This document shows positions 42,735-51,785 of a stretch of 64,000 nt of DNA, piece by piece. The translations under genes and the position numbers were made by a program. Under the pieces are notes generated by a model. That model was not told the DNA's origin. It saw nothing but the letters and a program-made list of their open reading frames with translations, and did no database searches. Every line of letters starts with the position of its first letter. The first letter of the stretch is position 1. The stretch is from Elusimicrobia bacterium RIFOXYA2_FULL_47_53 (GTDB lineage: Bacteria; Elusimicrobiota; Endomicrobiia; Endomicrobiales; XYA2-FULL-47-53), in the NCBI GenBank assembly GCA_001800315.1, contig MGVE01000011.1, forward strand, positions 62,001 through 126,000. Direction: 5' to 3'.

Positions 42735-43445
42735 GTGCCTAATTCCGTCTTGCCGGACCAAAAGAACCTTCCCAGGCATATCGCCGTCATAATGGATGGA
42801 AACGGCAGGTGGGCCAAGAAAAGAGGCCTGCCCAGGATTTTCGGGCACAAAGCCGGACTGGGAACCGTAAGGAAAATTGTTGAGGCCTGCGTAAAACTGA
42901 AAATTGAACACCTCACTCTTTACGCGTTTTCAACGGAAAACTGGATAAGGCCCCATTCGGAAGTAAACGGCCTTATGAACCTGTTAAAGATTTATGTCAG
43001 GAAGGAATTGAAAGATCTTCAGAAAAACAATGTCCGGCTCTCGGCGATAGGAGATATTTCAAAGCTTCCCTCCGGCGCCAGGGCTGAACTGCAGAAAGGC
43101 ATTAACGAGACTTCCGGAAACACAGGGCTTGGGCTGAATCTCGCTCTTAATTACGGTTCACGGCAGGAAATTGTCCGGGCGTTTAATCTGATGGCTGAGC
43201 GCGGGATGCGAAAAATTGAAGAGAGCGATATAAGCGATTTTCTTTATACCGCGGGCATGCCTGACCCCGACCTTTTAATACGGACCTCGGGAGAGCTGCG
43301 CATATCAAACTTTCTGCTGTGGCAGATAGCGTACTCGGAACTCTACATTACTCCGGTCTTGTGGCCGGATTTTTCTGAAAAACATCTGATAGAAGCGATC
43401 GCGGAATACCAGAGAAGAGATCGTCGTTTCGGCGGGGCTAAATAA
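42735..43445 (+). CDS. uppS: Undecaprenyl diphosphate synthase
   Basis: A 236-residue cis-prenyltransferase that makes the C55 carrier for peptidoglycan. IAVIMDGNGRWAKKRG holds the substrate-binding Asp, followed by LTLYAFSTENW, NLALNYGSRQEI and PDLLIRTSGE. The start is GTG at 42735, directly after the ferredoxin stop. It overlaps cdsA by one base (TAATG). Confidence 0.95.
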   Translation: MPNSVLPDQKNLPRHIAVIMDGNGRWAKKRGLPRIFGHKAGLGTVRKIVEACVKLKIEHLTLYAFSTENWIRPHSEVNGLMNLLKIYVRKELKDLQKNNVRLSAIGDISKLPSGARAELQKGINETSGNTGLGLNLALNYGSRQEIVRAFNLMAERGMRKIEESDISDFLYTAGMPDPDLLIRTSGELRISNFLLWQIAYSELYITPVLWPDFSEKHLIEAIAEYQRRDRRFGGAK

Positions 43446-44272
43446 TGCTGCTTCCCAGACTAATTACGGCCGTTGTGGGCATACCTCTCATGCTGTTGAG
43501 TATTTATTGGGGGGGATTGCCGTTTTTAATAGTAATGATGGGCGTTGTTTTCCTCGCTCTTCAGGAGTTTTTTTACATCGCCGAAAAGGGCAACTACAGC
43601 GTAAGGCCCGTGACCGGAATAGTAACCGGGATGCTCATTTTTATCTCGGTATATTTAAACGCCACGAAAATAGGGCCTTTGAGCGACAACCAGGGCACGG
43701 CCGCGCTTATAACTCTTCTGATTATCCCGCTTTTCGCCATGGAAATAATTAAGAAACAACCGCAGAAAGCCATTGAAAGAATGGGACTGACATTTTTCGG
43801 GGCTTTTTTTATTTCCTGGACCCTCGGACACCTGGTTCTTATCAGAAATTTAAGGCCGGACGGCCTGCTGTTTTCTTTGTTTCTTGTCCTTCTTATCTGG
43901 ACTTTGGACACGGGGGCTTATTTTGTCGGCAGGAAATTCGGGCGAAACAGGCTTTCTGAATCCATAAGCCCAAAAAAGACGGTAGAAGGCGCCATAGGGG
44001 GAGTGATAACCGCCGTTGTTGTCGGGCTTATATGCAGGCTGATATTCTTAAAGCACATATTTTCCATTCCGGAGACCATAATAATATCTGTCGCGATTTC
44101 AATTGTGTCTCAATTTTCCGACCTTGCGGAATCTCTTATAAAAAGGGATGCCGGCTTGAAAGACTCGTCAGACCTCCTGCCGGGGCATGGCGGCATGCTT
44201 GACCGCTTTGATTCTTTCCTTTTCACGGCTCCGCTTTTCTATTATTATCTGGTTGTATTTAAAAACATTTAA
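43445..44272 (+). CDS. cdsA: Phosphatidate cytidylyltransferase
   Basis: A 275-residue membrane enzyme that makes CDP-diacylglycerol. About seven or eight hydrophobic segments are present. The C-terminal signature is SDLAESLIKRDAGLKDSSDL followed by LPGHGGMLDRFDS. It forms the usual uppS-cdsA-dxr-rseP order. Confidence 0.95.
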   Translation: MLLPRLITAVVGIPLMLLSIYWGGLPFLIVMMGVVFLALQEFFYIAEKGNYSVRPVTGIVTGMLIFISVYLNATKIGPLSDNQGTAALITLLIIPLFAMEIIKKQPQKAIERMGLTFFGAFFISWTLGHLVLIRNLRPDGLLFSLFLVLLIWTLDTGAYFVGRKFGRNRLSESISPKKTVEGAIGGVITAVVVGLICRLIFLKHIFSIPETIIISVAISIVSQFSDLAESLIKRDAGLKDSSDLLPGHGGMLDRFDSFLFTAPLFYYYLVVFKNI

Positions 44273-44340
44273 ATTTGCCTCCGTTACGGGAACCCGCCCC
44301 GCGACGGACAAAGCGACTCTAATTGCCCGACGGGTTTTCT

Positions 44341-45510
44341 ATGAAAAAAATATCTATACTTGGTTCTACCGGTTCAATAGGTTTGCAGGCCGCCGCTGTG
44401 GTAAGAAAATACAGGAATGATTTTTCCGTTCGCGCGCTCGCCAGCAGCTCAAATATTGAAGAGTTGAAAAAACAGATCCTTGAGTTCCGGCCTGAGGTTG
44501 TTTCCATACAGAGCGAAACGCTCTCTGCCGAACTTAAAGGCTGGTGCCGGTCAAAAGGGGTCAAAACCAGGGTTGTCTCCGGCGACGATGGGCTTGTTGA
44601 GGCCGCCGAAGTTAACTGCGATATTGTCCTGTCCGCGGTCGTGGGATTCGCCGGTTTAAAGCCTCTGCTGGCGGCAATTAACAAGGGAAGGACTATCGCC
44701 CTTGCCAATAAGGAAGCTCTTGTTGTGGCGGGCGATATAATAATAAAGAAGGCGAAGTCCCGTAAAAGCGAAATAATTCCGGTTGACAGCGAGCACTCGG
44801 CTATTTTTCAGTGCCTTAAGAATGAAAACGGGGGAAATATAAGAAGGATTCTGCTCACGGCTTCCGGCGGCCCGTTTTACAGAAGCAAAAAACCGCTCTC
44901 GGAAATTACGGCTAAACACGCGCTTGAGCATCCCACCTGGAAGATGGGCAGAAAAATCACTATTGATTCCGCCACGCTTATGAATAAGGGCCTTGAGGCC
45001 ATAGAAGCGCATCACCTTTTCGGTACCCCCATTGAAAAGATACAGATAGTTATCCACCCGCAGTCTATCATTCACTCTATGGTTGAATTTGCCGACAGTT
45101 CCGTAATAGCGCAGATGTCCTATCCCGACATGAAACTGCCCATACAATACGCTTTGACTTATCCTGAAAGAAGGCCCTCCGATGTCAGGCCTCTGGACCT
45201 GTTCAGCGTGGCGAAGCTGGAATTCGGCAAACCAGATTTCAGGAAATTCAGGTGCCTTGAGCTTGCGCTCGCGGCATCTTCAATCGGCGGCACCATGCCT
45301 GCCGTTATGAACGCCGCCAACGAGGAGTCAGTGCGCCTTTTTCTTGACGGCGCCGTCTCATTTACCGATATACCAAAACTTATTGAGCGGGCCATGAAGG
45401 CGCACAAGCCCTTAAGGAATCCCGCGCTGGACGATATATTTGAAAGTGACAGGGCCGCGAGGGCCTCGGTTGTTGAAGGATTAAGAGGGTTAAAGAGGTT
45501 AAAATGCTGA
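44341..45510 (+). CDS. dxr: 1-deoxy-D-xylulose-5-phosphate reductoisomerase
   Basis: A 389-residue NADPH enzyme, the second step of the MEP isoprenoid pathway. NADPH loop ILGSTGSIGLQA (about 5-16), ANKEALVVAG, PVDSEHSAIFQ and ASGGPFYRSK are diagnostic. The start is ATG 44341; a longer TTG start at 44323 has no support. The 68-base gap before it has no clear promoter. It overlaps rseP by 7 bases. Confidence 0.95.
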   Translation: MKKISILGSTGSIGLQAAAVVRKYRNDFSVRALASSSNIEELKKQILEFRPEVVSIQSETLSAELKGWCRSKGVKTRVVSGDDGLVEAAEVNCDIVLSAVVGFAGLKPLLAAINKGRTIALANKEALVVAGDIIIKKAKSRKSEIIPVDSEHSAIFQCLKNENGGNIRRILLTASGGPFYRSKKPLSEITAKHALEHPTWKMGRKITIDSATLMNKGLEAIEAHHLFGTPIEKIQIVIHPQSIIHSMVEFADSSVIAQMSYPDMKLPIQYALTYPERRPSDVRPLDLFSVAKLEFGKPDFRKFRCLELALAASSIGGTMPAVMNAANEESVRLFLDGAVSFTDIPKLIERAMKAHKPLRNPALDDIFESDRAARASVVEGLRGLKRLKC

Positions 45511-46583
45511 ATATTTTCGGTTTTAATATTACTTATTTTCAGATAGCGGCCACCGTGCTTGGCATCGGGCTCCTGGTGTTCATTCACGAGCTGGGCCATT
45601 TTATTATGGCTAAACTATACGGCATACGAGTAGAAAAATTTGCTTTCGGCTTCGGCCCGGAGCTAATTGGTTTTACCTACGGCGAAACCCGGTATTCCAT
45701 CTGTGCCATACCTCTCGGAGGCATGGTCAAGATGCCCGGCGAGGACGCCGATTCTGCTTCCGGCTCGCCGGACGAGTTTCTCTCGCAGGCCTGGCACAGG
45801 CGCCTGTTTCTCGCGCTCATGGGCCCGGTAATGAACTACCTGCTGGCTGTCGTGCTGTTTGCCTCCGTGATCTACTTCTGGGGTTTTTCAAAACCGTCCG
45901 ATACTCCGGAGATTGGAGCTGTAGTTGAGGGCTATCCGGCGCAGAAAGCAGGAGTGCTTAAGGGCGATATTATTGTTTCTATTAACGGCGCCGGTGTCAG
46001 TTCCTGGCTGCAGATGTCCGAAATAGTGCACAGTAATCCCGGCAAACCGGCCGTCTTTGAAGTTTTGAGGGGAAGCTCTAAAATCATATTGAAGATTTCG
46101 CCTCTAAAAGATCCTGTCTCTGGAAAGGGGCTTATCGGGATATCTCCAAAACTTACGGTGCAGAAAGCCGGCATGGCCGATTCTCTTATTTACGGGGCGA
46201 AGATAACAGTCTATCAGTCAGTGTTTACCTTAAAATACCTTGGTGAGAAGCTTATAAAATGGGAAAAACCCGAGATAGCCGGGCCAGTTGGCGTTATCCA
46301 GATCCTCGCGACAGCCGCTAAAACCGGGTGGGACAACCTTTTGTACATACTCGGGGTCATTTCCACGGCGCTGGGACTGTTTAATCTTCTGCCTATTCCA
46401 TTGTTAGACGGCGGGCATATTTTTATGGCGCTCATTCAGGCGGTCACGCGCAGACCTCTGAATAAAAAAATGATAATAGCCGCGAATTATGCCGGCCTTG
46501 CGGTAATATTGGCGATATTTCTTTTTGCCACCTACAGCGACATAGTTAGGGTCGCTTTTAGTTTCGCGGCGAAGGCGCAATAA
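45504..46583 (+). CDS. rseP: Site-2 intramembrane zinc protease RseP
   Basis: A 359-residue S2P protease. The zinc motif is H28ELGH32 in the first membrane segment, and the third ligand lies in [11 protein letters not shown] (D302). One PDZ domain (about 125-200, [13 protein letters not shown]) sits between. In diderms such enzymes cleave anti-sigma factors in envelope stress responses. The frame overlaps the end of dxr. Confidence 0.94.
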   Translation: MLNIFGFNITYFQIAATVLGIGLLVFIHELGHFIMAKLYGIRVEKFAFGFGPELIGFTYGETRYSICAIPLGGMVKMPGEDADSASGSPDEFLSQAWHRRLFLALMGPVMNYLLAVVLFASVIYFWGFSKPSDTPEIGAVVEGYPAQKAGVLKGDIIVSINGAGVSSWLQMSEIVHSNPGKPAVFEVLRGSSKIILKISPLKDPVSGKGLIGISPKLTVQKAGMADSLIYGAKITVYQSVFTLKYLGEKLIKWEKPEIAGPVGVIQILATAAKTGWDNLLYILGVISTALGLFNLLPIPLLDGGHIFMALIQAVTRRPLNKKMIIAANYAGLAVILAIFLFATYSDIVRVAFSFAAKAQ

Positions 46584-46585
46584 AA

Positions 46586-47668
46586 ATGTTCACAAGAACG
46601 GAGACAAGAAAAATCAGGGTCGGCAAAGTCGCGGTAGGCGGCGGAGCTCCTGTCACTATTCAGTCAATGACAAACACAAAGACTGAGGATGTTTCCGCCA
46701 CGGTAGACCAGATTAAACGCCTTGAAGACGCCGGTTGCGAGATTGTCCGCGTGGCCGTCCCCGATATGAAAGCCGCGCTTAAGCTTGGCGCGATAAAGAA
46801 AAGGATTTCCATTCCCTTAGTGGCGGATATTCATTTTGATTACAGACTTGCTGTTGAAGCCGCGAGCCAGGGCGTTGATAAATTAAGGTTGAATCCCGGC
46901 AATATTGGCAGCCGCGAAAATGTTGAAAAAGTAGTCAGCGCGGCAAAAAAGGCGTGCGTGCCCATAAGGATCGGCGTAAACGCAGGCTCCCTTAAGGCCG
47001 TTCATGGAAAGTCCGGGCCTTTGGCTCGGGCAAAAAGCCTGGTGGATTCCGCGCTTGAACATGTCAAAATCCTGGAGTCTTTTGATTTTAAGGATATAGC
47101 CGTCTCGCTGAAGGCCTCCGATATCGCCACAACAGTTGAAGCTTACAGGCTGATGGCGCAAAAAAGAAACTACCCTCTGCACCTGGGCATTACGGAGGCT
47201 GGAACGCTTTTCAGGGGAACGGTAAAGTCATCGGCCGGCCTTGGCATTATCCTTTATATGGGCCTGGGAGACACGATAAGGGTTTCTCTGACAGCCGACC
47301 CTGTTGAGGAAATAAAGGTGGCCAGGCAGATTCTGCAGTCGCTCGCGCTTCGTGCCTCCGGTGTTGAGCTTGTTTCCTGCCCGACCTGTTCGCGCTGCGA
47401 GGTGGATCTTATCAAAATAACCGGCGAGCTGGAGGATAAAATTTCCTCTTTGCGCCCGGGTAAAAAAGGGAAAGATATCAAAGTGGCGGTTATGGGCTGT
47501 GTTGTAAACGGCCCCGGCGAGGCAAGAGAGGCCGACATAGGCATAGCCGGAGGGAAAAACACTGGCCTTCTTTTTGAGAACGGAAAACCCGTCTCAAAAG
47601 TTGCGCCCGATAGATGGGTAAAAACCTTAATGGGCAGAATAAACCGTAAAATTAAATCCAATAAATAA
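46586..47668 (+). CDS. ispG: 4-hydroxy-3-methylbut-2-enyl diphosphate synthase IspG
   Basis: A 360-residue [4Fe-4S] enzyme of the MEP pathway (also GcpE). The N-terminal TIM barrel begins [14 protein letters not shown], and the C-terminal part carries cluster ligands in [12 protein letters not shown] and the [16 protein letters not shown] block. It needs a reductant such as the ferredoxin encoded at 42555. It lies directly after rseP. Confidence 0.95.
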   Translation: MFTRTETRKIRVGKVAVGGGAPVTIQSMTNTKTEDVSATVDQIKRLEDAGCEIVRVAVPDMKAALKLGAIKKRISIPLVADIHFDYRLAVEAASQGVDKLRLNPGNIGSRENVEKVVSAAKKACVPIRIGVNAGSLKAVHGKSGPLARAKSLVDSALEHVKILESFDFKDIAVSLKASDIATTVEAYRLMAQKRNYPLHLGITEAGTLFRGTVKSSAGLGIILYMGLGDTIRVSLTADPVEEIKVARQILQSLALRASGVELVSCPTCSRCEVDLIKITGELEDKISSLRPGKKGKDIKVAVMGCVVNGPGEAREADIGIAGGKNTGLLFENGKPVSKVAPDRWVKTLMGRINRKIKSNK

Positions 47669-47690
47669 CCAAAGAACCGGAGGCGGCAGT

Positions 47691-48155
47691 ATGAGCAGCA
47701 TATATTTAACTAAAGACGGCAGAAATAAGATGATAGACGAGCTTGAAAGGCTTAAAAACAGGAAGCCTCTCATTCAGGAAGAGATAGCCCGGGCCCGCGA
47801 GCACGGGGATCTGAGGGAGAACGCGGAGTACCATGCCGCGAAAGAAACCCTGACCAATCTGCAGCAGCGCATTGCCGAACTGGAAACAAAGCTTTCAAGA
47901 GTGAAGATTATTGAAGACCAGAACATGGAAAAGGGTACCATTTACATCGGCGTAACCGTAAAGATGAAAGACGAGGACGGCGACGAGTATAATTACACTA
48001 TAGTGGATGTGGAAGAGGCTAATTTGGCGGAAAATAAAATTTCCGTGCAGTCTCCCATGTCGCAGGGTCTGCTCGGGCACAAAGAAGGCGAACAGGTGAC
48101 CGTTTCCCTGCCCGCGGGCGACATGAAGTTTAAAATTCTTAAAATCTCCAGATAG
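47691..48155 (+). CDS. greA: Transcription elongation factor GreA
   Basis: A 154-residue factor that makes backtracked RNA polymerase cut its transcript. The N-terminal coiled coil (EIARAREHGDLRENAEYHAA, with the tip acidic residues near 42-48) and a C-terminal FKBP-like domain ending in DMKFKILKI are typical. CGGAGG precedes the ATG. Confidence 0.94.
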   Translation: MSSIYLTKDGRNKMIDELERLKNRKPLIQEEIARAREHGDLRENAEYHAAKETLTNLQQRIAELETKLSRVKIIEDQNMEKGTIYIGVTVKMKDEDGDEYNYTIVDVEEANLAENKISVQSPMSQGLLGHKEGEQVTVSLPAGDMKFKILKISR

Positions 48156-48164
48156 AGAGGCGCT

Positions 48165-49880
48165 ATGTACTTTACAAAATTCTTTATTCCAACGCTCAGA
48201 GAGGCACCGTCGGACGCTGATATTGTTTCGGCAAAACTAATGCTGCGCGCCGGCATGATACGAAAACTTGCCTCGGGTTTGTACGAATGGCTTCCCCTGG
48301 GCTTAAGAGTGCTTCGTAATGTGGAAAATATCATAAGAACCGAAATGAACAGGATAGACGGCCAGGAGGTCTGGCTTCCCATAATGCAGCCTAAAGAGCT
48401 TTGGGAGGAAACCGGCAGATGGGTGGTTTACGGAAAAGAGCTGTTCCGAATTAAAGACAGGAAAGAGTCTGATTTCTGCCTCGGCCCGACCGCCGAGGAA
48501 GTTATCACCGACATCGTCCGCCGCGAGGTGCGTTCTTACAGGCAGCTTCCGGTTATGCTCTATCAGTTCGGAGTAAAATTCAGAGACGAAATAAGGCCCA
48601 GGTTCGGCATAATGCGCGCGAGGGAATTTCTGATGAAGGACGCTTATTCCTTTCACGCTGACGAGCAGGACGCGGGGAATTATTATCAAAAGGCGTTTGA
48701 GGCTTACAAAAATATATGCGGCAACTGCGGCTTAAATTTCAGGCCCGTGGAAGCGACCACCGGAAATATCGGCGGATCCTTTTCGCATGAGTTTATGGTT
48801 TTGGCCGATACCGGCGAAGAAGAAATAGTCTGGTGCGGCTGCGGTTACGGCTCAAATATTGAAAAAGCCGAATGCCCGCGCGCCGACACCGAGAGAAACG
48901 GTGAGGAGCTTGCCGTCAGCGAAGTCCATACGCCCGGGCTTAAAAGTGTTGACGAGGTAAGCGCTTTTCTGAAAGAAAAATCCGACAAATTCATTAAAAC
49001 CCTGGTCTATATGGCCGATGGCGCTCCGTTGGTTGCGCTGGTGCGCGGCGATTACGAGATAAACGAAGCCAAGCTGCAGCAGGCGCTTGGCGCGCAGACG
49101 GTTTTTCTTGCCGACGCGCAGACCGTAAAAGATATTACCGGCGCTGATACCGGTTTCGCGGGGCCCCTCGGCTTAAAGAAGGAGATCAGGATTATAGCTG
49201 ATTTTTCCGTGGAGTGTATAATAAACGCCGTCACCGGCGCCAATAAAAATGATTACCACCTTGTCAATGTGAACATTGAAAGGGATTTTAAGCCCTCGCT
49301 GGTCGCCGACATCAGAAAAGTTACTGTTAACGACCTCTGCCCCCGCTGCGGCGGAAAGCTGGAGTTCTGCAGGGGAATTGAAATAGGCCATACATTTAAG
49401 CTGGGCTTAAAATATTCAAAAGCCATGAAGGCGCAGTATTTAGACGCCCAGGGAAAAGAAAACCTCATGGTGATGGGCTGTTACGGCATAGGAGTTTCAA
49501 GAATCGTGGCCGCGGCCATAGAGCAGTCTCACGACGAAAATGGCATTATCTGGCCCGTTCAGATCGCGCCTTTCAAGGTGTATATCGTAGCCGTTAACTG
49601 GGACGACGAGAATATCAGAAAGACCGCGGTTGACATTCACGATAAGCTTACGGCGCTTGGAATTGAAACTCTGCTTGATGACAGGCCGGAGCGCGCCGGC
49701 ATAAAGTTCAAAGACGCGGATTTAACCGGCATACCCGTCAGAATTACTATCGGTGACCGCAACCTAAAAGACGGCAAGGTGGAGTTTAAGCTCAGGAAGG
49801 ATAAAAATACCGAGGCCTCGCTGGTTCCGTTTGATAAAATCATTAATGAAGTTCAAAGCGTTTTAGCGAATTCCAGATAA
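48165..49880 (+). CDS. proS: Prolyl-tRNA synthetase (bacterial type)
   Basis: A 571-residue class II synthetase. Motif 1 region EVWLPIMQPKELWEETGRW, motif 2 FRDEIRPRFGIMRAREFLMKD and motif 3 MGCYGIGVSRIVAAAIEQ are clear. An editing (INS) domain of about 150 residues lies between motifs 2 and 3 and should hydrolyse Ala-tRNA(Pro). Four cysteines (WCGCGYGSN, CPRCGG) could bind zinc. It starts 9 bases after greA. Confidence 0.95.
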   Translation: MYFTKFFIPTLREAPSDADIVSAKLMLRAGMIRKLASGLYEWLPLGLRVLRNVENIIRTEMNRIDGQEVWLPIMQPKELWEETGRWVVYGKELFRIKDRKESDFCLGPTAEEVITDIVRREVRSYRQLPVMLYQFGVKFRDEIRPRFGIMRAREFLMKDAYSFHADEQDAGNYYQKAFEAYKNICGNCGLNFRPVEATTGNIGGSFSHEFMVLADTGEEEIVWCGCGYGSNIEKAECPRADTERNGEELAVSEVHTPGLKSVDEVSAFLKEKSDKFIKTLVYMADGAPLVALVRGDYEINEAKLQQALGAQTVFLADAQTVKDITGADTGFAGPLGLKKEIRIIADFSVECIINAVTGANKNDYHLVNVNIERDFKPSLVADIRKVTVNDLCPRCGGKLEFCRGIEIGHTFKLGLKYSKAMKAQYLDAQGKENLMVMGCYGIGVSRIVAAAIEQSHDENGIIWPVQIAPFKVYIVAVNWDDENIRKTAVDIHDKLTALGIETLLDDRPERAGIKFKDADLTGIPVRITIGDRNLKDGKVEFKLRKDKNTEASLVPFDKIINEVQSVLANSR

Positions 49881-49911
49881 GGCGAGACAGATAATGAGAA
49901 GCCGCAATAAC

Positions 49912-49940
49912 TTGCCAATAAATATTTAATATGTTATAAT
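49912..49940 (+). promoter_or_regulatory. Promoter of the rimP-nusA-infB operon
   Basis: TTGCCA at 49912-49917, a 17-base spacer and TATAAT at 49935-49940. The predicted start is near 49947, only a few bases before a hairpin with a T-tract. Confidence 0.82.
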
Positions 49941-49948
49941 TCAACAGC

Positions 49949-49978
49949 AAAAGTGGCCATGAGCCACTTTTTGTTTTT
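49949..49978 (+). terminator. Hairpin with T-tract: proS terminator or rimP 5' hairpin
   Basis: AAAAGTGGC (49949-49957) pairs perfectly with GCCACTTTT (49963-49971) around CATGA, followed by TGTTTTT. It has the form of an intrinsic terminator. It lies downstream of the rimP promoter, so the operon's own transcript would begin with it. Confidence 0.72.
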
Positions 49979-49988
49979 AGGGATGACT

Positions 49989-50447
49989 ATGAGCATAATC
50001 AAGCAAATTGAAGAACTGATTAATCCGACGCTGGAGTCTTCGCAGCTGGAGCTGGTGGACTTAAGCTACACTAAAGAATCCGGAAAAATGGTTTTACGCC
50101 TGTTTCTTGACAAAGAGGGCGGGATAAAACTCTCGGACTGCGAAGAAATGAGCTCTAAACTCGGCGATATCCTTGACAACTGCGGATTTCTGCCGCAGGA
50201 TTATGTCCTTGAGGTCTCTTCTCCCGGTATAGACAGGGTAATAAAGAAAGAAAAAGATTTCGTTAGGTTTAACGGCAGAAAGGTTAAAATAAACACTTTC
50301 GCGCCCGTCAGCGGACAGAGGAATTTTATAGGAAAACTTGTTTCCTATGGAAGCAATAAGGTTGTAATAGAAGACGCCGCAAAAAATATTATTGAGATTG
50401 AACTCTCAAATATTTCCAGAGCCAGGCTTGAGCCTGAACTTGGATAA
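49989..50447 (+). CDS. rimP: Ribosome maturation factor RimP
   Basis: A 152-residue protein that helps 30S maturation. It has an N-terminal alpha/beta domain (LELVDLSYTKESGKMVLRLF, then EEMSSKLGDILD) and the VLEVSSPGIDRVIKK block, followed by a C-terminal SH3-like barrel. ATG 49989 after AGGGA is preferred. An ATG two codons upstream is possible, and a longer frame from a GTG at 49953 would start inside the hairpin. Confidence 0.93.
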   Translation: MSIIKQIEELINPTLESSQLELVDLSYTKESGKMVLRLFLDKEGGIKLSDCEEMSSKLGDILDNCGFLPQDYVLEVSSPGIDRVIKKEKDFVRFNGRKVKINTFAPVSGQRNFIGKLVSYGSNKVVIEDAAKNIIEIELSNISRARLEPELG

Positions 50448-50478
50448 AATAAATAACCATAACCTAATTGGAGGATAG

Positions 50479-51783
50479 ATGTCAGAGAAAAGCGAATTAT
50501 TATCGGCACTGGAACAGATTGAGAAGGACAAAGGAATAAAAAAAGAAGAAATCCTCGCAGTCATAGAGAACGCGCTTGTTTCAGCGTATAAGAAACATGT
50601 CGGCAAGAATGTGAATGTTGAAGCGACGGTTGATCCCAATACGGGGGAAATGGCGGCGCGGGTCGTTAAAAAAGTCGTCGCGGATGTTAAGAACTCAAAT
50701 GTTGAGATAAGCCTTCACGACGCCAAGGCGATTTCCGCCGAAGCTAAAATTGACGAAGACATCAGGCTGCCGCTTGATACTCAGGACTTCTCAAGAATAG
50801 CGGCGCAGACTGCTAAACAGGTTATTGTGCAGAAAATCAGGGAGTCCGAGAGGGAAACTCTGCTTGAAGAATATAAAGCCAAGATAGGCCAGATGGTGAG
50901 CGGCGTAGTATGGCGTTTCGCAAACCGCAATTTGATAGTTGATCTCGGAAAAACCGAAGCCATTCTTCCGGTTTCCGAGCAGGTTTCAAGAGAAAGATTT
51001 AACTTAGGACAGCATGTCAGAGCCGTGATAATCAAAGCTGAAAAAAGCGCCCGCGGCCCTTCAATAGTTCTTTCCAGAAGCCATTCGGACCTTGTGCGCA
51101 GGCTTTTTGAGGTTGAGGTTCCCGAGATTTATGAAAAGATTGTTGAGATAGTCAATGTGGTGCGCGAGCCGGGCATGCGTTCAAAGGTGGCCGTGATTTC
51201 GCGCAACCCGAAAGTTGACCCGGTAGGCGCCTGCGTCGGAGTTAAGGGAGCCAGAGTAAGGCCGATAATTGAAGAGCTTCACGGGGAAAGAATTGACCTT
51301 ATTCCTTACACCAATGATACCGAGAAATATATCGCTTCGGCTCTTTCGCCGGCCAAGGTGCTCAGGGTAACCGTGGTTGACGAACCGGGCAAGCGCGTAG
51401 AAGTGCTTGTCGCCGACGACATGCTGTCGCTGGCGATCGGCAAAAACGGGCACAATGTCAGGCTCGCGGCAAAACTCTCCGGCTGGCATATTGATATAAA
51501 ATCCGAAGGCCAGAAAAAACAGGAGACTCAGGAAAAAACTGCCGCTTCCACCGAGAACCTTACAAAACTTGAAGGTATAGGCGCCAAGACCGCCGAGGTC
51601 TTAACCAAAGCCGGATTCACCCAGATTGACAGGCTGGCGGAAAGCCAGGTTGACGATCTTACCACTCTGCAGGGCATCGGCCCTAAAACGGCTGAAAAGA
51701 TAATTGAAGCCGCGAAAAAAATGATTAAAAAACAGGCGAAGAAAGAAAAAGCCGAAAAAGAAGAAGAGAACGATAAGGAATAA
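50479..51783 (+). CDS. nusA: Transcription termination/antitermination factor NusA
   Basis: A 434-residue RNA polymerase-binding factor. It has an N-terminal domain, an S1 domain (about 130-200), two KH domains (GACVGVKGARVRPIIEEL and IGKNGHNVRLAAKLSGW) and a C-terminal helix-hairpin-helix part with LEGIGAKTAEVL and LQGIGPKTAEKI. The Lys/Glu-rich tail is low complexity. GGAGG at 50470-50474 supports the start. It lies between rimP and infB as usual. Confidence 0.96.
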   Translation: MSEKSELLSALEQIEKDKGIKKEEILAVIENALVSAYKKHVGKNVNVEATVDPNTGEMAARVVKKVVADVKNSNVEISLHDAKAISAEAKIDEDIRLPLDTQDFSRIAAQTAKQVIVQKIRESERETLLEEYKAKIGQMVSGVVWRFANRNLIVDLGKTEAILPVSEQVSRERFNLGQHVRAVIIKAEKSARGPSIVLSRSHSDLVRRLFEVEVPEIYEKIVEIVNVVREPGMRSKVAVISRNPKVDPVGACVGVKGARVRPIIEELHGERIDLIPYTNDTEKYIASALSPAKVLRVTVVDEPGKRVEVLVADDMLSLAIGKNGHNVRLAAKLSGWHIDIKSEGQKKQETQEKTAASTENLTKLEGIGAKTAEVLTKAGFTQIDRLAESQVDDLTTLQGIGPKTAEKIIEAAKKMIKKQAKKEKAEKEEENDKE

Positions 51784-51785
51784 CT

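Noticed and set aside
44273-44340. Promoter or small gene before dxr
   Set aside because: The 68-base gap shows no -10/-35 pair and no coding frame; AACCCG/CGGGTT could pair but is too distant to interpret.
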